Part shown: in pieces, positions 17,743-27,176 of the stretch
Numbering within the stretch: position 1 is the first letter of the stretch
Layout of the letters: every line of letters starts with the position of its first letter
DNA from: Oceanospirillaceae bacterium ASP10-02a
Lineage (GTDB): Bacteria > Pseudomonadota > Gammaproteobacteria > Pseudomonadales > Balneatricaceae
Length of the DNA stretch: 58,804 nt
Reading direction: 5' to 3'
NCBI GenBank assembly: GCA_905182035.1
Contig: CAJIZL010000021.1
Span: 1 to 58,804, forward strand
Notes under the pieces: model-generated
The model's input: the letters and a program-made list of their open reading frames with translations, nothing else
Databases searched by the model: none
Told to the model about the DNA's origin: nothing
Translations under genes and position numbers: made by a program

Positions 17743-18647
17743 AGATTGCAGACCTTTCAGGTTATCTCATTTATCCCAATCCAGATGATACTAGCCTCAC
17801 TAGCCATGTGACTGGTCGTGACCACACAGGTACGGAGGTTGAGGTAGACGTGGTTACTGAACGAGGCCTTACGGTTTATCTCAACAAGCAAGAAATTGTG
17901 ACTTTGATGACTTTGGGTGATCATCCAGAATATTTGGCCTTAGGCTTTTTGCTCAATCAAAACATGTTGCGCGCTGACGACGTAGTTACTGGCATTGATT
18001 ATGATGAAGATCTAGAAGTAGCGATTGTTCGCACCCAGCGGGAAACCAACTACGAAGACAAGTTAAAGAAGAAGGTCCGTACGTCTGGCTGTGCCCAAGG
18101 CACTGTGTTTGGCGATATTATGGAAAAGTTTGATACCATTAAACTTGCCGAAGAAGCGCGTCTTCATACCAGCTGGTTGTATCAATTATCCCGCCAAATC
18201 AACACCACGCCCAGCATTTATCAAAAGGCGGGAGCCATCCATGGCTGTGTCTTATGTCACCAAGCACAGCCATTGGTTTATATGGAAGATGTAGGTCGCC
18301 ACAATGCCATCGATAAGATAGCTGGCTACATGTTTAAGCATAACATTAGCCCCGAAGATAAGTGTTTTTACACCACTGGTCGCCTTACGTCTGAGATGGT
18401 GATTAAAACTGTTCAAATGCGTATTCCTATACTTGTTTCCCGTTCTGGCTTTACCGCTTGGGGTGTAGATTTAGCCCGTAAGGCAGGGTTAACCCTTATA
18501 GGCAGAGCTAAAGGCCGAAAATTTGTTGCCTTGGCAGGTTATGAACGATTAATTTACGATGTGGATGCCAGCCAAATAGAAGATGAACCGCCACATAAGT
18601 CAAAAGGTGCAGGTCGCAAAAAGGAAGGACGCACAAATGCAGATTAA
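17739..18647 (+). CDS. fdhD: Formate dehydrogenase accessory sulfurtransferase FdhD (variant cysteine pattern)
   Basis: 302 residues. FdhD carries sulfur from IscS to the molybdenum cofactor of formate dehydrogenase. Family marks are RTSGCAQG (Cys118), [16 protein letters not shown], and [18 protein letters not shown] with [13 protein letters not shown]. The well-studied E. coli protein has a CxxC in its first motif (Cys121/Cys124). Here only Cys118 is present there, and a CVLC pair (Cys170, Cys173) appears about 50 residues later, where the family usually has small residues before EDVGRHNA. The N-terminal 60 residues are also longer than usual. It overlaps yaiI upstream by four bases and mobA downstream by 11. 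Confidence 0.9.
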   Translation: MKIADLSGYLIYPNPDDTSLTSHVTGRDHTGTEVEVDVVTERGLTVYLNKQEIVTLMTLGDHPEYLALGFLLNQNMLRADDVVTGIDYDEDLEVAIVRTQRETNYEDKLKKKVRTSGCAQGTVFGDIMEKFDTIKLAEEARLHTSWLYQLSRQINTTPSIYQKAGAIHGCVLCHQAQPLVYMEDVGRHNAIDKIAGYMFKHNISPEDKCFYTTGRLTSEMVIKTVQMRIPILVSRSGFTAWGVDLARKAGLTLIGRAKGRKFVALAGYERLIYDVDASQIEDEPPHKSKGAGRKKEGRTNAD

Positions 18648-19263
18648 ACCTGGTCAAGTTGTTGGTGTCATTCTGGCAGGTGGACTAGCACGGCGTATGG
18701 GCGGTGGTGATAAGTCTATGCTCAAATTAGGCGGCCGGCGAATCTTGGATTATGTGATTGAATCCGCTCAAAACCAGTTACAAACAGTCATTATTAATGC
18801 CAACGGTGATCCACAACGTTTTGCTGAATTTAACTTACCCGTACAGGCCGATATAGTGCCAGATTTTGCTGGCCCTTTAGCCGGTGTGGTGTCTGCTATG
18901 GCTTGGGTTAAACAAAACCAGCCTAGTATCACGCACATTATTACTTTAGCCGCGGATACACCATTTTTCCCAGCTGATTACGTCACACGAATGCTAGAAT
19001 TGATGCAACTAAAAGGTCAGCGTCTCGCTTGTGCTAGCTACCAAGGTCGCACTCAACCAGTGTTTGGCTTGTGGCCGGTAGACTTGTTTGATGATCTTTA
19101 CAAAGCTTTGGTGGAAGATGATATACGTAAAGTAGATCGTTTTACTGCGCCTTACGGTGTTGCAGATGTGGCGTTTGATGAATTAACTCACAATCCATTT
19201 TTCAACGTCAATAAACCAGAAGATATTGCCATAGGTGAGCAACAACTGGCCCAACAAAGGTAA
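18637..19263 (+). CDS. mobA: Molybdenum cofactor guanylyltransferase MobA
   Basis: 208 residues (E. coli MobA has 194). It joins GMP to molybdopterin to form the MGD cofactor used by bis-MGD formate dehydrogenases. The nucleotidyltransferase signature GVILAGGLARRMGGGDKSML is at the N-terminus, with later PDFAGPLAG, AADTPFFP and a C-terminal FFNVNKPEDI. The start is taken at 18637 because AAGGAAGGA lies about 10 bases upstream. The frame is open from 18583, but that would lengthen the overlap with fdhD and lies outside the family fold. Confidence 0.92.
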   Translation: MQIKPGQVVGVILAGGLARRMGGGDKSMLKLGGRRILDYVIESAQNQLQTVIINANGDPQRFAEFNLPVQADIVPDFAGPLAGVVSAMAWVKQNQPSITHIITLAADTPFFPADYVTRMLELMQLKGQRLACASYQGRTQPVFGLWPVDLFDDLYKALVEDDIRKVDRFTAPYGVADVAFDELTHNPFFNVNKPEDIAIGEQQLAQQR

Positions 19264-19390
19264 TGTAGATGGCGGTATTTTTATTGATGGTGAAACTGCA
19301 GGTCGTATTGGTGATTCTATCGTGGTGACACAAAATGGCTGTGAATACCTCACGCAATACCCACGTCGGTTGCTTGTGACCAAGAGCTAA
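19235..19390 (+). pseudogene. Remnant of an M24-type peptidase C-terminus
   Basis: In the frame starting after a stop at 19232, about 51 codons read to TAA at 19388-19390. The segment GRIGDSIVVTQNGCEYLT then QYPRRLLV resembles the C-terminal strand region of M24 metallopeptidases (Xaa-Pro peptidase/creatinase fold), which end with the pattern GD-x-VVVT-x-G-x-E-x-LT. No start codon or catalytic part precedes it; mobA occupies the upstream DNA in another frame. Its stop overlaps the next ATG as TAATG, as if an intact peptidase gene was once translationally coupled to the nitrilase gene. Recognition is by pattern only. Confidence 0.5.
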
Positions 19391-20211
19391 TGGCCGATAC
19401 CAATCTTATAGTTGCAGTAGCTCAAGTTGATGCTAGTAGAGAGGCAGGGGATGCGCGTATTCAATGGCTAGACGAACAGTTACAGCTTGCAAAAGCACAA
19501 GCTGTGGAGCTGTTGGTTTTGCCAGAACTCTTTGTCAGTGGTTATAACGCGGGGTCGTTAATAGAGAAGTTGGCAGAAACTACTGATGGCGTAACTGCAA
19601 AAGCCATAACGATGTTGGCAAAAAAGTATCACATTGCCATTCACTATGGTTTTGCCGAGCGTGATGGAGTAAAGCTATACAATGCAGCTCAATGTATAGG
19701 CCCAAAAGGTAACGTGCTGGGTCAATATCGGAAGCGGTTATTGCCCCCTGGTTTTGAAGCCACATACTTTACTAAGGGCAATGGCATTGGCTTGTTTAGG
19801 TGGCGTGGTTTCAACATTGGCATGCTAATTTGTTATGACGCAGAATTCCCAGAGCTTTCACGCCAGCTAGCTTTAGCCGGTGCAGATATCATTCTGGTGC
19901 CTACAGCGCTGGGTAGTCAGTGGGGTTGGGTAGCACAACAAATGATGCCTACACGGGGTTATGAGAACGGTGTTTATTTTGTATACGCAAACTATTGTGG
20001 CGAAGAGAATGGCATGGCTTTTTTGGGTGAGAGTTTTATTGGTTGTCCCATAGGACGACAGCAGCAAGACGAGCAAGACTTAGCTCGTGCAGGTTCTGAT
20101 GAAGCGTTAATTGTTGCTACAATCAAGCTTGAACGCGTCAAATTAGCTCAAGCCCGCTTGCCATACCTGACGGACTGTCGGCATGTTATAAAAGCTGGAG
20201 GTTTGATTTGA
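19390..20211 (+). CDS. Nitrilase-superfamily carbon-nitrogen hydrolase
   Basis: 273 residues with the Glu-Lys-Cys triad of the superfamily: LPELF (Glu near 47), [11 protein letters not shown] (Lys near 117) and ICYDAEFPE (Cys near 151). These enzymes hydrolyse amides or nitriles to acid and ammonia/amine. It is closest in layout to the aliphatic amidase/omega-amidase branches, but the substrate is unknown. Near genes for formate and amide metabolism, a formamide or other amide substrate is possible. The start ATG overlaps the stop of the preceding peptidase remnant, and the stop overlaps the TTG start of ynfA. Confidence 0.85.
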   Translation: MADTNLIVAVAQVDASREAGDARIQWLDEQLQLAKAQAVELLVLPELFVSGYNAGSLIEKLAETTDGVTAKAITMLAKKYHIAIHYGFAERDGVKLYNAAQCIGPKGNVLGQYRKRLLPPGFEATYFTKGNGIGLFRWRGFNIGMLICYDAEFPELSRQLALAGADIILVPTALGSQWGWVAQQMMPTRGYENGVYFVYANYCGEENGMAFLGESFIGCPIGRQQQDEQDLARAGSDEALIVATIKLERVKLAQARLPYLTDCRHVIKAGGLI

Positions 20212-20537
20212 TTTTAAAAACAACAGGCCTTTTTGTCTTAACTGCACTAGCCGAAATTGTGGGTTGCTTCCTACCCTATCTTTGGTTGCGCAAGGACGGA
20301 CCTAGCTGGCTATTAATTCCTGCTGTGATCAGTTTGGGCTTATTTGTTTGGCTGTTAACTCTGCACCCGGCTGCAAGTGGCAGAGTGTATGCCGCCTATG
20401 GTGGTGTTTATGTGGCAACGGCACTGGTTTGGCTAAGAGTTGTTGATGATATAAAGCCAACCGCCTTGGATTGGCTGGGAGCAGGTGTGGTGCTGCTAGG
20501 AATGTCTATTATTGTATTTGGTTGGCGCAACGGATAA
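20208..20537 (+). CDS. ynfA: YnfA (UPF0060) family small membrane protein
   Basis: 109 residues, four predicted membrane segments, with the family's usual [18 protein letters not shown] start and [19 protein letters not shown] loop. It resembles small multidrug resistance proteins in size and fold, but its role is not settled. The start is TTG, overlapping the nitrilase stop as TTGA. It is the last gene of the run that begins with yaiI. Confidence 0.9.
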   Translation: MILKTTGLFVLTALAEIVGCFLPYLWLRKDGPSWLLIPAVISLGLFVWLLTLHPAASGRVYAAYGGVYVATALVWLRVVDDIKPTALDWLGAGVVLLGMSIIVFGWRNG

Positions 20538-20560
20538 ATACTAGCAGAACGCCTTATCGG

Positions 20561-22387
20561 CTATGCATCACCAATACCAAAACTTGCAAAGGGTATAAAA
20601 TCCACCAAACTACCCTCTGGTAAACTGCTTGTAGCTTCATCAATTTCCACTAATCCATCTGCACGGGTCATGGATGTGAGAATACCAGAGCCATGGGAAG
20701 CGCTGCGTTTAAGTAATATTTCACCGTTGCTTTGCACGGCTTGATAAACCCGCAACCATTCTCTTCGGCCCACTTTCTTTTTGACATCAAAACCCAGTTT
20801 TTGAAAATACGACTTAGGCCGTTGCCAACCACCGCCACCGATTGCTCTAATGAGTGGTTGGCCAAACATAAGCGTACACACATTAGCGGCTACTGGGTTG
20901 CCAGGCAAACCTAAGAAAAAGGCACTACCAACTTTACCAAAGGCGAGAGGGCGACCAGGTTTAATGGCCACGCGCCAGCCGTGAACTTCGCCAATATCTC
21001 TTAATACGGTAGCCACATGATCATGGCTGCCAGTGGAGGCGCCGCCAGAGGTAATAATCAATTGATGATTTTGACTAGCAGCACTTAGAGCATTACCAAC
21101 TGTGTGGTAATCGTCGGCCAAAATACCAAGGTCCGTCACTTCGCAATGCAAGCTTTTAAGTAGTGCTTTAAGTAAGTGGCGATTAACATCATATATGCCA
21201 TCTTCTGGCAGTTCTTCGCCCAACTCGTAGACTTCGTTACCTGTAGAAAAGAGAGCCACTTTAACTTTGTTGTAAACCTTAAGTTGGGCGTGACCTGTGG
21301 CTGCAGCAAGGCCAATGTCTTGGGGACGTATTTGCTGGCCTTTACTTATGATGATTGTGCCAGCCTTAACGTCTTCACCTTGGGGTCGCCAGTTAGCGTT
21401 TGCCTTACAATCACTTGGGAAGGTAGCGCTAGCGTTGGTAATGGAGACATCTTCTTGCATAACCACCGTATTGGCGCCAGCAGGCATTCTAGCCCCCGTC
21501 AGTACTCGAATACAGTGGCCACTTGCCAAAGAAAGTTTGGCGCTGCCGCCGGCGTTGGCTTCTGCCGCCATTATTGGCAAGCTTAAATCCTTGGCGCTGG
21601 TTAAATCATCATAGTTAAAGGCATAACCATCTACGGCAACATTATTAAACAGGGGACTGTCGTATGAAGTGGTTACATCTTCAGCTAAACGGCGGTTAAT
21701 ACAGTCGCCAATGGCCAGCGTTACAGAGAAAACTTGGGTCGAAACAGCTTCTTGCATACGTTGCCATACGGTAGATGCAGGCAATAACTGTTGATCTGGG
21801 CTGTAGCAATCGTTGCTGACTTTGGGAGACTTAGCCGATTTAGCCACAAGTCCTGTATGTTGTAATACAAAATCGGCCACTTGTTGAATGTTGTTTATAT
21901 CTAATTGGGGCAAGTTAATGGTCAAGTCGTCTTTATCCGTTGCCACGGCCACGATATTAGGCATTTGATCTGCTAAAAAACCGTCTTTGTTAAGGTTACG
22001 CACCACTTCTAATTTAGGGTGGTTAGCTCCCTTATAACCTTCCACGATCACTAAATCGCAGGGTTCAAATAAGTGTAATAACTGCTCTAGCTTAGGCGTA
22101 TCTTGTTCACGGTATTCATGCATTAGCGCCCAGCGTTGTTCCGTGGCCAATAGGGTCTCTGTCGCGCCCGCAGTGCGGTGTCGGTAGCTGTCGCGCCCCG
22201 GCTCGTCAATGTCCACCTTATGGTGGGCATGTTTAACAGACGACACTTTATAACCCATTAGCGTAAGCTGGCTAATGAGCCGCTCTACGAGGGTGGTTTT
22301 GCCGTTATTTTTCCATCCGACAACGCCGAAAACTTGCATGCTGTTATTACCTAAAGTGCTGCCCAATATGGGGTGATTGTACTGCAT
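20561..22387 (-). CDS. MobB-MoeA fusion protein (molybdenum cofactor synthesis)
   Basis: 608 residues joining two enzymes. Residues about 17-175 are MobB: P-loop GWKNNGKTTL, SSVKHAHHKVDIDEPGRDSYRH and VEGYKG, a GTP-binding partner of MobA. Residues about 200-605 are MoeA, which inserts molybdate into adenylylated molybdopterin: NVAVDGYAF, RVLTGARMPAGANTVVMQE, STGNEV, ITSGGASTGSHD and GLPGNPVA. An inner ATG at 22339 (MQVFGVVGW) begins the MobB fold directly and is an equally good start. It is convergent with ynfA and close to the formate dehydrogenase and mobA genes it would serve. Confidence 0.92.
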   Translation of the reverse strand: MQYNHPILGSTLGNNSMQVFGVVGWKNNGKTTLVERLISQLTLMGYKVSSVKHAHHKVDIDEPGRDSYRHRTAGATETLLATEQRWALMHEYREQDTPKLEQLLHLFEPCDLVIVEGYKGANHPKLEVVRNLNKDGFLADQMPNIVAVATDKDDLTINLPQLDINNIQQVADFVLQHTGLVAKSAKSPKVSNDCYSPDQQLLPASTVWQRMQEAVSTQVFSVTLAIGDCINRRLAEDVTTSYDSPLFNNVAVDGYAFNYDDLTSAKDLSLPIMAAEANAGGSAKLSLASGHCIRVLTGARMPAGANTVVMQEDVSITNASATFPSDCKANANWRPQGEDVKAGTIIISKGQQIRPQDIGLAAATGHAQLKVYNKVKVALFSTGNEVYELGEELPEDGIYDVNRHLLKALLKSLHCEVTDLGILADDYHTVGNALSAASQNHQLIITSGGASTGSHDHVATVLRDIGEVHGWRVAIKPGRPLAFGKVGSAFFLGLPGNPVAANVCTLMFGQPLIRAIGGGGWQRPKSYFQKLGFDVKKKVGRREWLRVYQAVQSNGEILLKRSASHGSGILTSMTRADGLVEIDEATSSLPEGSLVDFIPFASFGIGDA

Positions 22388-22574
22388 TTTTAGCCTTATG
22401 TGGCTTGGCCTATGTCATATCTCTTGTATTAGGTATGGGGATTAGATCGAGGTTTTATCTGCATACTTCTATTTGGGTCGCAATTGAATAAGAGCCTAGG
22501 GCTGGCTTTTAGCAAAATACTGTAGCGAATATCAGACTCACGCAGCATTGCACCGAACACAAGCGGATGACCCA

Positions 22575-23825
22575 ATGAAAAAGTATTCAGGCTTTAGCCT
22601 TTTTAAGCATTCCCTTAGCCATCACGAAAACTGGCAGGCCGCATGGCGCAGCCCACAGCCTAAAAAACAATACGATGTCATTATTGTTGGTGGTGGTGGC
22701 CATGGTTTGGCTACGGCCTACTACTTGGCGAAAGTACATGGTATTACCAATGTTGCAGTGTTGGAAAAAGGCTACTTAGGTGGCGGTAATACGGCACGTA
22801 ACACTACTATTGTGCGCTCTAACTACCTGTGGGATGAAGCCTCTAAACTGTACGATCACTCCTTAGACCTGTGGAAAGACTTAAGCCAAGATTTGAACTA
22901 CAACGTAATGTTCAGTCAGCGTGGTGTTTTGAACTTAGGGCACAACCTACAAGATATGCGAGACATCGAACGCCGTGTTAACGCTAACCGTTTGAACGGT
23001 ATTGATGGCGTGGTTTTAAATACTGCAGAAGTTAAAGAAATCGTGCCGGTCATTAACGATTCTCAAGACATCCGTTACCCAGTTTTGGGTGCTTCTTGGC
23101 AAGCCACCGGTGGCGTTGCTCGACACGACGCTGTGGCATGGGGTTTTGCTCGTGGTGCCGACAGCTTTGGTGTTGATCTTATCCAACAATGTGAAGTGAC
23201 AGATATCGTTACGGAAGAAGGCGCCATAGTAGGTGTACAAACCACGCAAGGCTTTATTGGTGCTAACAAAGTGGCTTGTGTTACTGCTGGTAATTCAGGA
23301 GTGATGGCAGCGATGGTCGGCCTGCGTCTACCTATAGAATCTCGTCCACTACAAGCGCTAGTATCGGAGCCAGTTAAGCCCATTATTGATACCGTAGTTA
23401 TGTCTAATGCGGTACATGCCTATGTGAGCCAATCTGACAAAGGTGACTTGGTTATTGGCGCGGGTACAGACTCTTATAATGGTTACGGCCAACGCGGTAG
23501 TTTCCATGTTGTAGAGCATACCTTGTCTGCTATCTGTGAGTTATTTCCGATGTTCAGCCGTGTACGTATGAACCGTGCTTGGGGTGGTGTGGTAGATACC
23601 TGCCCAGATGCCTGTCCTATCGTATCCAAAACCAGCATTAAAGGCTTGTACTTCAATTGCGGTTGGGGCACAGGTGGCTTTAAGGCGACGCCTGGTTCTG
23701 GTCATGTGTTTGCCCACACCTTAGCTCACGATGAAGCCCATCCGTTGGCTGCCCCCTTCAGTTTGGACCGCTTCAATACTGGCCACTTAATCGACGAGCA
23801 CGGCGCTGCCGGCGTTGCTCACTAA
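22575..23825 (+). CDS. soxB: Heterotetrameric sarcosine oxidase-type beta subunit
   Basis: 416 residues from ATG 22575, which gives the canonical N-terminus [20 protein letters not shown]; an ATG at 22548 has no better ribosome site. The DAO-type FAD fold has [18 protein letters not shown] and the flavin site [16 protein letters not shown]; the histidine after it binds FMN covalently in known enzymes. It oxidises the N-methyl group of sarcosine to formaldehyde or 5,10-methylene-tetrahydrofolate and glycine. First gene of soxBDAG. N-methylglutamate dehydrogenase (MgdABCD) is a homologous complex, and gmaS-mgsABC elsewhere in this window keeps that option open. Confidence 0.92.
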   Translation: MKKYSGFSLFKHSLSHHENWQAAWRSPQPKKQYDVIIVGGGGHGLATAYYLAKVHGITNVAVLEKGYLGGGNTARNTTIVRSNYLWDEASKLYDHSLDLWKDLSQDLNYNVMFSQRGVLNLGHNLQDMRDIERRVNANRLNGIDGVVLNTAEVKEIVPVINDSQDIRYPVLGASWQATGGVARHDAVAWGFARGADSFGVDLIQQCEVTDIVTEEGAIVGVQTTQGFIGANKVACVTAGNSGVMAAMVGLRLPIESRPLQALVSEPVKPIIDTVVMSNAVHAYVSQSDKGDLVIGAGTDSYNGYGQRGSFHVVEHTLSAICELFPMFSRVRMNRAWGGVVDTCPDACPIVSKTSIKGLYFNCGWGTGGFKATPGSGHVFAHTLAHDEAHPLAAPFSLDRFNTGHLIDEHGAAGVAH

Positions 23826-23850
23826 TTCTTGATAATAAGGAGACTCATAC

Positions 23851-24180
23851 ATGCATCATATTTACTGCCCTTATTGTGAAGAAACTCGTGAAGAAGAAGA
23901 ATATTCCTACACTGGTGAAGCACATATTGAACGCCCAAAAGACCCAGCATCCATTACAGATGAAGCTTGGGGCGATTATCTTTTCTTCCGCTCTAACCCC
24001 CGTGGTATCCACCACGAAATGTGGTTTCACGCTGCGGGCTGCCGTCGTTACTTTAATGCGACACGGGACACGCATAGCTACCAAATTCATGAGACTTATA
24101 AGATGGGCGAACTGCCAACGATCACTGCGAAAACCATCGCCGCAGACACCTTAGCAGCTCAGCAAGGAGATGCCTCATGA
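23851..24180 (+). CDS. soxD: Sarcosine oxidase-type delta subunit
   Basis: 109 residues with the zinc-binding start CPYCEETREEEEY and the conserved SNPRGIHHEMWFHAAGCRRYF. The delta chain binds zinc in known structures and holds the complex together. It is slightly long for the family (usually about 90-100). AATAAGGAGA gives a strong ribosome site. Its stop overlaps the alpha-subunit start as ATGA. Confidence 0.92.
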   Translation: MHHIYCPYCEETREEEEYSYTGEAHIERPKDPASITDEAWGDYLFFRSNPRGIHHEMWFHAAGCRRYFNATRDTHSYQIHETYKMGELPTITAKTIAADTLAAQQGDAS

Positions 24181-27176
24181 GCCAAGTTAATCGCTTAGCA
24201 ACGGGTGGCCGAATTGATCGTGCCAAACCAATGAGCTTTACATTTAATGGTAAAACCTACCAAGGGTTTGACGGTGACACCTTAGCTTCTGCCATGTTGG
24301 CAAACGGCGTAGGTATTGTAGGCCGTAGCTTTAAATATAGCCGCGCACGTGGCATTTTAGGCCACGGTGCTGAAGAACCCAATGCCTTGATGCAGTTGCA
24401 CAAAGGCAATGCAACGGTTCCTAACCCAAGGGCAACACAAGTTGAGTTGTTCGATGGATTAACTGCTACCAGCACTAACGGTTGGCCTAATGCTGAATTC
24501 GACATCATGCAATGGGTTGGTATAATTGGTGGCAAACTAATGCCTCCTGGTTTTTACTACAAGACCTTTATGGCGCCACAAAAAATGTGGATGACCTACG
24601 AAAAATTTATTCGCAAAGCTGCAGGTTTTGGTAAGTTATCCCTTGAGCCAGATCCAGATACCTACGACAAACTCAATGTTCATTGTGACGTGATGGTGGT
24701 GGGTGCAGGCCCAGCAGGTTTAGCGGCCGCATTAGAAGCTGGCCGTAGCGGTAAGCGCGTCATCATTGTTGATGAGCAAAATGAGTTCGGTGGCACTTTA
24801 TTAGGCAGCAAGCAAACCGTAGATGGTGTGGATGCTGCTGCTTGGGCCGAGCAAGCCACTAGCGAGCTAGCTGGTATGGCTAACGTAACAGCAATGCCAC
24901 GCACCACTGCGTTTGGTTACTACGACCACAACTTCCTGTGTGCACTAGAGCGACGTACCGATCACATTGGGCCTGTTGCCTTAGCTGGTACACGCCAGCG
25001 TGTTCACCGTATTCGTGCCCATCAGGTGGTATTAGCCACTGGTGCTATCGAACGACCGTTAGTCTTCGGTAATAACGATCTACCTGGCATAATGCTGGCT
25101 AACTCTGTGTCTACGTATATTAACCGTTATGCCGTAGTGCCAGGCCAACGTTGTGTAGTGATGACTACTAATGATTCTGGTTACCAAACTGCCTTAGACA
25201 TCCAGTCTGCAGGTCGAACCGTTGTGGCTGTAGTCGATTCACGGCATGCACCAGATGGGCGTCTTGTTGAAGCCGCTAAAGTTGCTGGCATTCAAGTGAT
25301 GGCAGGCCATGGTGTGATTGAAGCTCAAGGTGGTAAAAAAGTCACTGGTGCTATTGTGGCTCCGTTAGATGAAGCTGGCGACAAAGTAACTGGCGCAGGC
25401 AAAACCCTGAGCTGTGATTTAATTGCTGTTGCTGGTGGTTGGAGCCCTGTGGTTCACTTAAGCTGCCACACTGGTAGCCGCCCAGTATGGCAAGAAGACG
25501 TTGCAGGTTTTGTACCTGGCCCTACTATTCAAAACCAACACCTAGCGGGTGCTGTTGCTGGCGAGTATGGTTTATCACAAGCATTAAATGCGGGCATTCA
25601 AGCCGGTGCCACTGCTGCTGGCACAGAATGTGCCCAAGTATTTAATTGTGGTGATGAGTCTGAAGGCGCCGCACAAGCCCTTTACTTAGTGCCTCACACT
25701 AAGCCTATTAGCCGTGCCCCTAAACAGTTTGTTGATTTCCAAAATGACGTCACTGCTGCTGGTATCGAACTGGCTGCCCGTGAAGGTTTCCAATCTATTG
25801 AACATGTGAAACGTTATACGGCCATGGGCTTTGGTACTGACCAAGGTAAAACAGGTAACGTTAACGGTATGGCTATTGTGGCTAAGGCCTTAAATAAGTC
25901 GATTGCTGAAACAGGCACTACCATCTTCCGTCCTGCATACACGCCAGTCACCTTTGGTGCTATAGGCGGCCGTGACATTGGTGTGTTGCTAGACCCAGCG
26001 CGTCACACAGCCATGCATCCATGGCATGTCGCTAATGGTGCAGAGTTTGAAAATGTGGGTCAATGGAAGCGCCCTTGGTACTTCCCGCAGGCAGGGGAAA
26101 CCATGCAGCAAACCCTTAACCGGGAATGTTTGGCGGTACGCAACAGTGTAGGTATGTTAGATGCCTCTACCTTAGGCAAGATTGACATCCAAGGTAAGGA
26201 TGCCCGTGAATTCCTTAACCGTGTTTACACCAACGCTTGGACTAAGTTAGCCCCAGGTAAGTGTCGTTACGGCTTAATGCTTAAAGAAGACGGCATGATC
26301 TTTGACGATGGTGTAACCGCGTGTTTAAGTGACCACCACTTCTTGATGACCACCACCTCTGGTGGTGCAGCTGCGGTATTGGCTTGGTTAGAATTATGGC
26401 ATCAAACTGAATGGCCAGAACTAGACGTGTACTTCACGTCGGTAACAGATCAATGGGCCACCTGTTCATTTGCTGGGCCAAATTCCCGTAAAGTGCTTGA
26501 GAAGCTATGTACTGATGTAGATCTTTCTGCCGAAGCAATGAAGTTTATGGATTACCGAGAAGGCACTGTTGCTGGTATTAAGTCACGTATCTTCCGTATT
26601 TCCTTTACAGGTGAATTGTCTTTTGAGGTGAACGTGCCGGCAGACCAAGGTCATTACATGTGGCAAAAGCTCATGGAAGCTGGTGAAGAGTTTGGCATTA
26701 CGCCTTATGGCACCGAATCTATGCACGTATTGCGGGCAGAGAAAGGCTTCATTATTGCTGGCCAAGACACAGATGGTTCTATGACGCCTTATGATTGCTT
26801 GATGGGCTGGGCCGTTGGTAAAACTAAAACCTTCAGCTTCTTGGGCGAGCGTTCATTTACTCGTCCAGACACAGCTCGTGCAGACCGTAAGCAGTTGGTG
26901 GGTTTAAAACCTAAAGATCCGACAGTAGTGATCCCAGAAGGCTCACAAATTGTTATGGACCCTAACCAGCCTATCCCAATGGATATGATGGGCCACGTTA
27001 CTTCTAGCTACTGGAGTGAATGTTTAGGTCACGGCATTGCCATGGGTACTGTTAAAGGTGGATTAGCGCGCATGGGCGAAACGGTATACTGCCCGCTTGC
27101 CGACGGCCGCGTATTGGCAGCTGAGATTTGCAGCCCAGTGTTCTATGATCCAAAAGGAGATCACCACCATGACTAG
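24177..27176 (+). CDS. soxA: Sarcosine oxidase-type alpha subunit
   Basis: 999 residues, full length. In order: an N-terminal ferredoxin-like domain (FTFNGKTYQGFDGDTLASAM), an NAD/FAD domain (VVGAGPAGLAAALEAGRSG, near 175-195), and a C-terminal aminomethyltransferase/GcvT-like domain from about 620 that binds tetrahydrofolate and takes the one-carbon unit. The GcvT part is intact, so the one-carbon unit can go to the folate pool. It overlaps soxD by four bases and soxG by eight. Confidence 0.94.
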   Translation: MSQVNRLATGGRIDRAKPMSFTFNGKTYQGFDGDTLASAMLANGVGIVGRSFKYSRARGILGHGAEEPNALMQLHKGNATVPNPRATQVELFDGLTATSTNGWPNAEFDIMQWVGIIGGKLMPPGFYYKTFMAPQKMWMTYEKFIRKAAGFGKLSLEPDPDTYDKLNVHCDVMVVGAGPAGLAAALEAGRSGKRVIIVDEQNEFGGTLLGSKQTVDGVDAAAWAEQATSELAGMANVTAMPRTTAFGYYDHNFLCALERRTDHIGPVALAGTRQRVHRIRAHQVVLATGAIERPLVFGNNDLPGIMLANSVSTYINRYAVVPGQRCVVMTTNDSGYQTALDIQSAGRTVVAVVDSRHAPDGRLVEAAKVAGIQVMAGHGVIEAQGGKKVTGAIVAPLDEAGDKVTGAGKTLSCDLIAVAGGWSPVVHLSCHTGSRPVWQEDVAGFVPGPTIQNQHLAGAVAGEYGLSQALNAGIQAGATAAGTECAQVFNCGDESEGAAQALYLVPHTKPISRAPKQFVDFQNDVTAAGIELAAREGFQSIEHVKRYTAMGFGTDQGKTGNVNGMAIVAKALNKSIAETGTTIFRPAYTPVTFGAIGGRDIGVLLDPARHTAMHPWHVANGAEFENVGQWKRPWYFPQAGETMQQTLNRECLAVRNSVGMLDASTLGKIDIQGKDAREFLNRVYTNAWTKLAPGKCRYGLMLKEDGMIFDDGVTACLSDHHFLMTTTSGGAAAVLAWLELWHQTEWPELDVYFTSVTDQWATCSFAGPNSRKVLEKLCTDVDLSAEAMKFMDYREGTVAGIKSRIFRISFTGELSFEVNVPADQGHYMWQKLMEAGEEFGITPYGTESMHVLRAEKGFIIAGQDTDGSMTPYDCLMGWAVGKTKTFSFLGERSFTRPDTARADRKQLVGLKPKDPTVVIPEGSQIVMDPNQPIPMDMMGHVTSSYWSECLGHGIAMGTVKGGLARMGETVYCPLADGRVLAAEICSPVFYDPKGDHHHD

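Noticed and set aside
21176-21614. Two plus-strand frames within mobB-moeA
   Set aside because: They are antisense shadows of a clearly conserved fusion gene.
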